This document shows, piece by piece, positions 41,413 to 48,825 of a DNA stretch of 50,175 bases. The notes beneath the pieces are model-generated. The model was not told the origin of the DNA, did no database searches, and saw nothing but the letters and a program-made list of their open reading frames with translations. Each line of letters opens with the position of its first letter. Position 1 is the first letter of the stretch. The stretch lies in contig JANQFA010000090.1 in assembly GCA_028278065.1 (NCBI GenBank), forward strand, positions 1-50,175, written 5' to 3'. The position numbers were made by a program, and so were the translations under genes. This stretch comes from Myxococcota bacterium (GTDB lineage: Bacteria; Myxococcota_A; UBA9160; JAFDET01).

Positions 41413-42879
41413 CTAGTCCTCGTCGATGCGCGACTCGAGGATCCGACGCAGGCGGGCGGGGTCGCGGCGCAGGCGCAGACTCCTTCCGCCGGTGACGTAC
41501 ACCAGGCCGGGCTTGGCCCCGCGCGGCTTGCTGATGTTCTTGCGAGGTACCACGTGGACGTCGGCGCGCGTCACGTCACGGTGCCTGGAGAAATGGACGG
41601 CCAGCTCCGCCGCCTCGAGGAGCGCGTCCGAAGGGGGATCCGAACGACCCTCGGTGCGCAGGATGACGTGGCTCCCGGGCGAGCCCTCCAGATGCAGGAA
41701 GAGATCGTTGCCGCGCGCCAGACGCATGGTCAGGTGGTCGTTTCCCTCGTCGCTGCGCCCGACCCAGATCTCGAGACCTCCGGTGGCCTGATAGCGGCGC
41801 GGCCGCATGCGGGCCGGGAGCCCCCCCTCCTTCCTGCGCGCGGACGAGGCCGGGGGCGCCTTCGGCGCATACCGGGCCAGCACGCGGCGCGCGCCGGGGC
41901 GCTCGGCCAGCTCGGCGACGGCTGCAGGATCGTCGCGACACGCGGTCAGCTCACCGTGCAGCTCCGCGTTCTCCGCGAGCCGGGCCTCGACCTCTCCGAG
42001 CTGGGCAGCGACCGGCTCGGCCGAGCGCTGGCGCTTTCGATAGCGCTTGAAGATCGCCTCCATGTTCTCGCGCGGAGAGAGCGTGGGATCGAGCGGGATC
42101 TCGATCGACTCCCCGCTCTCGAAGTCCTCGGCCACCACGCTGCGGGCGCCGGACTCCACGCGGTCGAGGACACCCTTCAGGAGCTCGCCGCGCCGACGCA
42201 GGCCGTCGGCTTCGGCCGCTGCCTCCAGGTCGCGGCGCAGTGCCTCGAGCCGGCGGGCGAGGCCCTTGCGCTGCTTCGTCAACGCCTGCTCGAGGCGCCG
42301 CGCCCCGGCCTCGGCATCCTCTCCCGCCTCGAGCGCGCCGTAGTGCGCCTCCACGGCCTCGAACCAGGCGTCGTCGGAGGCATCGGCGAAGCGGTCCGCG
42401 CCGCGCTCCGGAGCGGGCGAGTCGGGGTTCTTCCAGGGCTCGCCCAACGAGAGGTTGCGTCGGGTGTTGCCCAGGGGCCGCAGCGACTGGACCAGGATTC
42501 CGTCAGGGTCGATCAGATACACGTTGCTGCGCGGACCGAGGACCGAGAGCAGGAGATCGTACTCGCCCTCCTTGCCGCGCAGGGTGAAGACGGCCTGGCG
42601 ATCGCCGCCGAGGAGCCGCAGCCCGCCGAGCGTGGCGCGTCCCACGTGCTTGCGCAGGTAGGCCAGGAAGGCGGGCGGGGTGCGCTGCCCCTGCGGTCGC
42701 TCGGCCAGGCGCGAGAGCCGCGCCGAGCCGGGCCGGCACGAGAGCAGCACGTTTCCGGCCTCTCGGAACGACAGCACCAGACGGAACTCGTCGGGCTGGA
42801 CGATCTTGTCGAGCCGCGCGCCCACGGCCCGGCTCTCCAGGATGCGAACGGCGCGCTCCATCTCGCGCAGCGACTGCAC
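41413..42879 (-). CDS. rqcH: NFACT-family ribosome quality-control protein (RqcH-like)
   Basis: 488 residues from GTG 42879, 4 bp after the mutM stop. The NFACT-N part includes ARLDKIVQPDEFRLVLSF; a central coiled coil at about 190-330 (RLEQALTKQRKGLARRLEALRRD region); the NFACT-R domain has IWVGRSDEGNDHLTMRLARGNDLFLHLEGSPGSHVILR (read in short blocks). RqcH binds peptidyl-tRNA on split 50S subunits and directs Ala-tailing. At 488 residues it is shorter than the Bacillus protein (about 570). Older annotations call it fibronectin-binding protein. Confidence 0.9.
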   Translation of the reverse strand: MQSLREMERAVRILESRAVGARLDKIVQPDEFRLVLSFREAGNVLLSCRPGSARLSRLAERPQGQRTPPAFLAYLRKHVGRATLGGLRLLGGDRQAVFTLRGKEGEYDLLLSVLGPRSNVYLIDPDGILVQSLRPLGNTRRNLSLGEPWKNPDSPAPERGADRFADASDDAWFEAVEAHYGALEAGEDAEAGARRLEQALTKQRKGLARRLEALRRDLEAAAEADGLRRRGELLKGVLDRVESGARSVVAEDFESGESIEIPLDPTLSPRENMEAIFKRYRKRQRSAEPVAAQLGEVEARLAENAELHGELTACRDDPAAVAELAERPGARRVLARYAPKAPPASSARRKEGGLPARMRPRRYQATGGLEIWVGRSDEGNDHLTMRLARGNDLFLHLEGSPGSHVILRTEGRSDPPSDALLEAAELAVHFSRHRDVTRADVHVVPRKNISKPRGAKPGLVYVTGGRSLRLRRDPARLRRILESRIDED

Positions 42880-42883
42880 GCCT

Positions 42884-43759
42884 TCAGCTCTGGCAGCGCG
42901 GGCAGTAGTGGGCTGCCCGCTGGCCGAGGACCCGCCGGCGGATCACCGCGCCGCAGCTCCGACACGGCTCGCCCGTGCGCGCGTAGACCCTGCGTTCGTC
43001 CTGGTAGCGTCCATCGCTCCCATCGGGCGCCACGTAGTCGCTGATGCTGGAGCCCCCGGTGGCGATCGCGCGCCGCATCGAGTGCTGCACGCCAGCGACG
43101 ACCGCGTCCCAGCTCGCACGGCTGAGCCGCCCGGCCCGCCGGGTCGGGCGTACGCCGGCGTGGAAGAGCGCCTCGTCGGCGTAGATGTTGCCCACACCGG
43201 CGACGATGCGCTGGTCCAGCAGGAACGACTTGACCGCGACCTTGCGTCCGCGGGACGCCGCGTGGAGATGGGCGCCGTCGACCTCGAGCGCGTCCACGCC
43301 GAGCGGATCGATGCGGTCGCAGGCCTCGTCCGCGCCGAGAAGCTTCACCTTGCCGAACTTGCGCACATCGCGCAGGAAGACCCGGGGGCCTCCGGCGGCG
43401 AACTCGAGCTGGAGATGCGTGTGGCGATCGGGCTGGAAGGCGCGCTGCTCCTCGGGCGAGAGCGACGCGCGCGCAGTGGCGGAGAGCAGCCGCAGGCTCG
43501 CGGCCCCGTCCGCGAAGAGCTGTCCCGTCATCCCCAGGTGCACCAGCAGACGGCGCCCATCGTCGAGGTGCGCGATCAGGTACTTGCCGCGGCGCCCCAG
43601 CTGCGAAACGCTGCGCCCGCGCAGGGTGCGCTGCAGCGTTCGGGGCGGGGTCAGGAAGAGATAGCTCGCCCCCGTGGTCCGTACGCGCGAGATGCGGCGG
43701 CCCACCAGGAGGGGCTCGATGCGCCGCCGGGTGACCTCCACCTCCGGCAGCTCGGGCAC
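42884..43759 (-). CDS. mutM: Formamidopyrimidine-DNA glycosylase
   Basis: 291 residues from GTG 43759, sharing one base with the peroxidase stop (TAGTG). The N-terminal catalytic PELPEVEV (Pro and Glu), the lysine in DVRKFGKVKLL, the helix-two-turn-helix GVGNIYADEALF and the C-terminal zinc finger (C-R-S-C and C-P-R-C pairs) are all present. It removes 8-oxoguanine and other oxidised purines. It is placed between a peroxidase and rqcH on the minus strand. Confidence 0.95.
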   Translation of the reverse strand: MPELPEVEVTRRRIEPLLVGRRISRVRTTGASYLFLTPPRTLQRTLRGRSVSQLGRRGKYLIAHLDDGRRLLVHLGMTGQLFADGAASLRLLSATARASLSPEEQRAFQPDRHTHLQLEFAAGGPRVFLRDVRKFGKVKLLGADEACDRIDPLGVDALEVDGAHLHAASRGRKVAVKSFLLDQRIVAGVGNIYADEALFHAGVRPTRRAGRLSRASWDAVVAGVQHSMRRAIATGGSSISDYVAPDGSDGRYQDERRVYARTGEPCRSCGAVIRRRVLGQRAAHYCPRCQS

Positions 43760-44784
43760 TAGCTCGGATCCGGCGCGGGGGTGTCGGGGCCGCTCGCGGG
43801 AAGCTCCGGCCTGGCGATGTAGTCCTCGGGAAGCTCGCCCGTCAGCGAGCCGAGGAAGGCCACGACCGCCGCGGCGTCCGCGTCCGTGATGGTCTTGCCC
43901 AGCTGGAAGCGGGCCATGACCCGCACGGCCAGGTCCAGGCTGTCGACGCTCCCGTCGTGGAACCAGGGCCCGGTCTTCTCCACATTGCGCAGCGACGGGA
44001 CCTTGAAGACCCGCTCGTCCGCCGCCTTGCCGGTCACCTCGGCACGTCCCCGGTCCTCGCTGGGGTAGGGCTCCACCAGACCCAGCTTCTGGAAGCTGTT
44101 GCCGCCGAAGACCGCACCGTTGTGACAGGTGGGACAGCCCAGGCCGATGAAGGTCTCGAGCCCCTTCCTCTGCTCGGCGCGCAGGGCGCCGTCGTCGCCC
44201 GCGAGCCAGGCATCGAAGGGCGAAGGCGTCACCAGGCGCCGCTCGAACGCCCCGATCGCCCGCCCCATGTTGTCGTAGGTCACGGGCTGCTCGTCTCCCG
44301 GGAAGGAGGCGGCGAAGAGCGGCGCGTAGCCGGGAATGGAGCGCAGGACCACCACCGCGGCGGCCTCGTCCGGGAGCGCCATCTCGATGGGGTTGAGAGG
44401 CGGGCCCTTGGCCTGGTCCTCGACGTCGGGCGAGCGGCCGTCCCAGAACTGCGCCATGTGGAACGCGGCGTTGTACACCGTGGGCGAGTTGCGACTGCCG
44501 CGCTGGCCCTTGTGACCCGGCGAGGTGGGCTCGTTGTCGACCCCCCAGCGGTCGAGCTGGTGGCAGCTGTTGCAGGCGATGTCGTGGTTCCTGGAGAGAC
44601 GCGTGTCGAAGTAGAGCATGCGACCCAGCGCGATCTTCTCGGCGGTCACGGGGTTGGCCGGGTTGGCCGCCTCGGGCGGCGGCGTCCCGAACAGGGCCTT
44701 CGCCTGATCACGCAGCGCATCGGCCGAAGCCGCACCCGCCACGAACGTCGCCAACACCACACCTGCCACCGCACCAGGACGCAT
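43759..44784 (-). CDS. Di-heme cytochrome c peroxidase (CcpA/MauG family)
   Basis: 341 residues. ATG 44784 follows GGAGG and opens a signal peptide (MRPGAVAGVVLATFVAGAASA). Two CxxCH sites are present, CNSCH near residue 70 and CPTCH near 215, and family blocks GRMLYFDTRLSRNHDIAC, GQRGSRNSPTVYNA and FKVPSLRNVEKTGPWFHDG (short blocks). It reduces H2O2 in the periplasm with electrons from c-type cytochromes, or is a MauG-type oxidase. The adjacent mutM suggests an oxidative-damage context. Confidence 0.93.
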   Translation of the reverse strand: MRPGAVAGVVLATFVAGAASADALRDQAKALFGTPPPEAANPANPVTAEKIALGRMLYFDTRLSRNHDIACNSCHQLDRWGVDNEPTSPGHKGQRGSRNSPTVYNAAFHMAQFWDGRSPDVEDQAKGPPLNPIEMALPDEAAAVVVLRSIPGYAPLFAASFPGDEQPVTYDNMGRAIGAFERRLVTPSPFDAWLAGDDGALRAEQRKGLETFIGLGCPTCHNGAVFGGNSFQKLGLVEPYPSEDRGRAEVTGKAADERVFKVPSLRNVEKTGPWFHDGSVDSLDLAVRVMARFQLGKTITDADAAAVVAFLGSLTGELPEDYIARPELPASGPDTPAPDPS

Positions 44785-44830
44785 CGCGATCCCTCCTGGC
44801 GCGCAGCTTAGCGCTTCCTGGACGCGGGCT

Positions 44831-46324
44831 TCAGGACACCGGCACGAAGCGCTCGCGGCCGGTTCGACGCAGCGCTTCGATCTCTTCCAGCCGCGACACC
44901 GAGAGCGGAACGGTGGCGTTGAGCTCACCGACCAGGAGCGCCGTGTCGAGGGCGACCTCTTCGTGGAGGGCGCGATACGACGCCGACACCACGGCCTGCT
45001 CGATCTCCGCGCCACTGAAGCCCTCGCTGGCCCCGAGCAGGGGAGCCATCTCGAAGCCGGTGGGGTCCTGTCGCCGCCGCGACAGATGGATGCGGAAGAT
45101 CGCTTCCCGTTCCTCGACCGTCGGGAGGTCCACGAAGAAGATCTCGTCGAAGCGCCCCTTGCGGATCAGCTCGGGGGGGAGCCGGGTCAGGTCGTTGGCC
45201 GTGGCCACCACGAACACGTCGGCCCGCTTCTCCTGCAGCCAGGTGAGGAAGGCGCCGAAGACCCGCCTTCCCACGCCGCCGTCCTCGCTGCCCGAGCCGC
45301 CCTGGGCGAGCGCCTTCTCGATCTCGTCCATCCAGAGGACGCAGGGCGCCATGCTCTCGGCGAGCGCGACGGCGCGGCGGAAGTTCTTCTCGGTCTCCCC
45401 GATGTACTTGTCGTAGAGACGGCCCGCATCCAGCTTCACGAGGGGGAGATTCCAGCGCCGCGCTACCCACTTGGCCGCGAGCGACTTCCCGCAGCCCTGC
45501 ACCCCCACCAGCAGGATCCCGCGCGGCGGCGCGAGATTCAGCTCGCGCGCCTGCTCGCTGAAGCCGGTCTCGGCCCGGGCCAGCCACTGCTTGAGGCGCC
45601 CGAAGCCGCCGAGCTCGAACTCGTTGTCCTCGGCGGGGTAGTACTCGAGGAGCCCCTCGCGGCGCAGGATGTCCGCCTTGCGCTCGAGGGCGACGGCGAT
45701 GTCCCGGACGTCGAGGCGCTGGTCGTCGAGGACCGCGCGTGCGATGGCCTGGCGCGCCTGGTTGACGGTGAGGCCGGAGAGGGCGTCGAGGAAGCGGTCC
45801 GTCTCCTCGTCGGACAGCTCGACCGGCGCCCGGCTGCGCTCCTGGAGCGAGCGCAGCACGCTGCGCAGCACGGGACGCAGCTCGTCCCGGCCCGGCATGC
45901 GCAGCTCGAAGGAAACCGCGTGGTGTTCGATCTCGGGGGGGAGCTCGATGTTGCGTCCCGTCAGGATCACCGTCGAGTGGCGCTCCGCGAAGGTCTTGGC
46001 CAGGTCGCGGAACTGCCGCACCACCTGGGGGGTGTCGAGGTGACGAGCGAAGTCGCGCAGGTGGTAGACCGCCTCGATGGTCATCCCCTCGATGTGGGCC
46101 AGCAGCTCGAGGGGGGACTGGGTCCACTGGGCAGCCACCCGCTTCTGCCCGGGCACCTCCTCGAGGCCGCGATTGACCGACCAGGTGTAGTGGGTGAGGC
46201 TCAGCTCGCGCGCCGCCGCCGCGACCAGCGCCTCCACCCGATCCTCCTCCACGGTGTCCACCACGATCACCGGGTGGAAGGAGAGGATCAGCGTCTTGAG
46301 GTCATGAAGGCTGGTCGGATTCAC
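44831..46324 (-). CDS. Ycf46-like AAA+ ATPase
   Basis: 497 residues from GTG 46324, overlapping the 3' end of the kinase gene by 23 bp. The N-terminal 230 residues form a degenerate AAA module typical of Ycf46 proteins (LKTLILSFHPVIVVDTVEEDR; STVILTGRNIELPPEIEHHAV). The C-terminal AAA domain has Walker A GVQGCGKS, Walker B VLWMDEIE, sensor ATANDLTRLPPELIRKGRFDEIF and arginine fingers. In cyanobacteria and chloroplasts Ycf46 is linked to CO2 use and photosynthesis regulation; the bacterial function is unclear. Confidence 0.88.
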   Translation of the reverse strand: MNPTSLHDLKTLILSFHPVIVVDTVEEDRVEALVAAAARELSLTHYTWSVNRGLEEVPGQKRVAAQWTQSPLELLAHIEGMTIEAVYHLRDFARHLDTPQVVRQFRDLAKTFAERHSTVILTGRNIELPPEIEHHAVSFELRMPGRDELRPVLRSVLRSLQERSRAPVELSDEETDRFLDALSGLTVNQARQAIARAVLDDQRLDVRDIAVALERKADILRREGLLEYYPAEDNEFELGGFGRLKQWLARAETGFSEQARELNLAPPRGILLVGVQGCGKSLAAKWVARRWNLPLVKLDAGRLYDKYIGETEKNFRRAVALAESMAPCVLWMDEIEKALAQGGSGSEDGGVGRRVFGAFLTWLQEKRADVFVVATANDLTRLPPELIRKGRFDEIFFVDLPTVEEREAIFRIHLSRRRQDPTGFEMAPLLGASEGFSGAEIEQAVVSASYRALHEEVALDTALLVGELNATVPLSVSRLEEIEALRRTGRERFVPVS

Positions 46325-47255
46325 GAGGCCGGGTCTCCCGCTTCGACTCGACCTGCACATCGGCGGGATGGGGCGGGCGCTTGACCTCGGGGCCCAGCAG
46401 CTCGCGCAGCTCCGCCAGCTCCTCCTCCACCTTGTGGAGGCGCGCCTCCCGGCGCAGCTTGAACTCGACGCTCCGCACGAGCTCGAGGAGCCGGGCGTAG
46501 GCGCAGTACTCCGGCGTGAGGTAGCTGCCGTCGGCGACCTCCGCGTAGCCCTCGCAGAACTGGTACCACTCGCGTGTCCGCTTGGGACTGCCAGGACGGC
46601 TTCCGGGGTCGGCGAGGAGCTTGCCGAGACCCATTCCGCGCATCGCGTACATGAGGCCGTCCTCGTCCACATAGCGGAGCCGCCCCCCGCGATCGATCAC
46701 GAAGTTGGCCTTGTGGGCGTCGCGCAGCTCCAGGGCCACCGGGACGCCGTAGCGGCGGCGCCACTGGCGGGCCTGGGCGGCCAGCGCCTCCGCCAGCTGG
46801 CGGTCCACGCGGCGCACCGCCGCCAGATGGCGCACGAGCTGGAGGCGGATGCGAAGCCCCAGCACGCGGGCGCGCAGCCGATCCAGGAGGCCGCGCGGAG
46901 CGCCGCGCTGGTGGATCCGGGCGTAGGCGCCGCCCAGCTGCACGGCGAAGGGTCGCAGCTGCTTGCGGTCGACGACCTGCGCGCCGTCGAGCCACTCGAT
47001 CAGCAGCAGGGCGCCCTCTCGCGCCACGAAGGGCGCGAAGAAGTCGGGCAGGGCCCGCATGTGGGCCTCGATGCCCCGCGCGCGCGCCTCGCTCTCACAG
47101 ACGCGCAGCTTGAAGCGGCGGCCGTCCTCGGACTGCACCCGAAACGCGCGTCCGCTGTGGGCTTCCCGACCCGAAAGGGGCTCGATCCGGCACAGCGAGG
47201 TGACCTCGGCGAAGGGGCGGCGACCTAGGATCCCCTCCGGGTCGAGACGCGCCAT
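46302..47255 (-). CDS. Aminoglycoside-phosphotransferase-like kinase
   Basis: 317 residues from ATG 47255. The kinase-like fold shows LLLIEWLDGAQVV (hinge), the catalytic-loop pattern LRDAHKANFVID (DxHxxN) and YVDEDGL as the metal-binding acid. This fits the APH/choline kinase or WaaP/Kdo kinase group; substrate cannot be named. The C-terminus (from about 255) is a charged helical tail. It is overlapped by the Ycf46-like gene, suggesting joint expression. It diverges from the HD-GYP gene over a repeat-filled 156-bp gap. Confidence 0.75.
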   Translation of the reverse strand: MARLDPEGILGRRPFAEVTSLCRIEPLSGREAHSGRAFRVQSEDGRRFKLRVCESEARARGIEAHMRALPDFFAPFVAREGALLLIEWLDGAQVVDRKQLRPFAVQLGGAYARIHQRGAPRGLLDRLRARVLGLRIRLQLVRHLAAVRRVDRQLAEALAAQARQWRRRYGVPVALELRDAHKANFVIDRGGRLRYVDEDGLMYAMRGMGLGKLLADPGSRPGSPKRTREWYQFCEGYAEVADGSYLTPEYCAYARLLELVRSVEFKLRREARLHKVEEELAELRELLGPEVKRPPHPADVQVESKRETRPRESDQPS

Positions 47256-47279
47256 GGGCAGAGTCTACCCCTTCGGCCG

Positions 47280-47396
47280 GGGTCCCGACGGGACGGGGCT
47301 TCCGCTTCAGGACGGGATCCGAGCGGGGCGGGGCTTCCGCTTCAGGACGGGATCCGGGCGGGGCGGGGCTTCCGCTTCAGGACGGGTCCCGGCGGG
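47280..47396. repeat. 35-bp tandem repeats in a divergent promoter region
   Basis: Units of 34, 35 and 35 bp start at 47280, 47314 and 47349, with a 13-bp partial unit from 47384. Each contains GGGGCTTCCGCTTCAGGAC. They fill most of the gap between the divergent kinase (start 47255) and HD-GYP (start 47412) genes. Confidence 0.95.
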
Positions 47397-47411
47397 CCGA
47401 TGTAGGCGGCG

Positions 47412-48728
47412 ATGCCCCGACGTCCTGGCCGGCACTCGATCTTCGCCCAGACCCTCGATCGGGCGGTCTTCCTCGCCTACTTCCTCGGGGCGGTGGTACC
47501 GCTCCTCGCGCTGGGCTGGTTCTTCGGCTACCCGGCCGTCGAGGCCGCAGCCGACACCCAGGGCTCCCAGGGCATCGCCGGGGCGCTCGGCCTGATGGGC
47601 ATCCTGGCGTCGAGCGGCGCCCTCTGCCTGGGCTCCTTCTTCGTGCTGCGGCGCTTCGCCCACCAGACCCTGGCTCAGCTCGACGCCGACAAGCAGCGGC
47701 TCAGCCACCTGGTGGACGTCTCGGCCAGCCTGGCGGAGGCGCCCCACGCGGGCGAGGTCGCGCGAGCCGCATCGGAGGCGGCGCTGGCGGTGTGCCAGGC
47801 CCGCGCCAGCTTCGTCTTCCTGGCAGCCGAGAAGAGAACGCCCGCCGAGCTGATCGATCACGCCGGAGCGGAGGCCGCTTCCCTGTACGGGCAGACACGA
47901 CGCGCCATCGACGCGATCGTGAAGATGGCGATCGAGACCGGCCGCCCCGCCCTGGTGGGCAACGACGGGGGCCGGAGCGGCGCCGGCCTCACCGCGGCGG
48001 CCGCGGTCCCGCTGGCGATCGCCTCCGGGCAGGCTGCCGTGCTGGTCGTCGTGCACGACGAGCGGGGCCGCGCCTTCGACACCCAGCACGTGGGCGCGCT
48101 CTCCACGCTGGCCAGCATGGCCGCCGTGGCCGTCAACAACGCCGACCTGCGCGACAGCCAGCGGAACTTCTTCGCCCACATGACCGACCTCCTGGTGAAC
48201 GCCCTCGACGTGCACCTGGACCTCCAGGCCGGCCACTCGCGCCGGGTCGCCCAGATCGCCAATGTGATGGGGCGCGAGCTGGGTCTCGACGAGGCGCGCC
48301 TCGAGGGCCTCCACTTCGCGAGTCTCATGCACGACGTCGGCATGGTCCGGATCGACAAGGACCAGTGGGCGCTTCCCCAGGGCTACAGGCGTCATCCGCT
48401 GCTGGGATCGCGCATGCTGGAGCGGATCCGCCTGTGGGAGCATCTGGCGCCGTTCGTGCTGTACCACCACGAGTGGTGGAACGGCGAAGGCTATCCGGAA
48501 GGACGCTCCGGCGAGGAGATCCCGCTGGAGGCACGCGTGATCGGCCTCGCCGAGGCCTTCGACTCGATGACGACCGCCAACTATCGAACGCTCCTCAGCG
48601 TCGGCCAGGCCGTGGACGAGATCGAGCGCGGGGCGGGAACCCAGTTCGACCCCGAGCTGGCGCAGATCTTCGTGCGGCTGGTCCGCGAGGGCAAGATCCG
48701 CGTGCACCTCGGCCAGAACGCCGGCTAG
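47412..48728 (+). CDS. Membrane GAF/HD-GYP protein
   Basis: 438 residues from ATG 47412. Two N-terminal membrane segments (AVFLAYFLGAVVPLLALGWFF; GALGLMGILASSGALCLG), a GAF-like domain (about 95-255) and an HD-GYP domain from about 265. Motifs: H307-D-V-G-M, HHEWWNGEGYPEG with G360-Y-P, LAEAFDSMTT and GTQFDPE. HD-GYP enzymes hydrolyse c-di-GMP. The Lys normally following HDxG is Met311 here, so activity may be changed. It could act with the PilZ protein at 8493 in c-di-GMP signalling. Confidence 0.9.
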   Translation: MPRRPGRHSIFAQTLDRAVFLAYFLGAVVPLLALGWFFGYPAVEAAADTQGSQGIAGALGLMGILASSGALCLGSFFVLRRFAHQTLAQLDADKQRLSHLVDVSASLAEAPHAGEVARAASEAALAVCQARASFVFLAAEKRTPAELIDHAGAEAASLYGQTRRAIDAIVKMAIETGRPALVGNDGGRSGAGLTAAAAVPLAIASGQAAVLVVVHDERGRAFDTQHVGALSTLASMAAVAVNNADLRDSQRNFFAHMTDLLVNALDVHLDLQAGHSRRVAQIANVMGRELGLDEARLEGLHFASLMHDVGMVRIDKDQWALPQGYRRHPLLGSRMLERIRLWEHLAPFVLYHHEWWNGEGYPEGRSGEEIPLEARVIGLAEAFDSMTTANYRTLLSVGQAVDEIERGAGTQFDPELAQIFVRLVREGKIRVHLGQNAG

Positions 48729-48825
48729 TCGCCACGGGCGGCCTCCTCGTAGCCGCCCCGCCGGGCGGCCTTCTCGTCACCGCCCCGCCGGTCGGCCTTC
48801 GCGTCACCGCCCCCGCCGGTCGAAG
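48728..48825 (-). repeat. 27-bp tandem repeats over the 3' end of the xylanase gene
   Basis: Full units at 48749 and 48776, with partial units on either side (48728-48748 and 48803-48825). On the minus strand the unit contains CGGCGGGGCGG followed, in two copies, by TGA; the first TGA is the xylanase stop. Confidence 0.9.
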
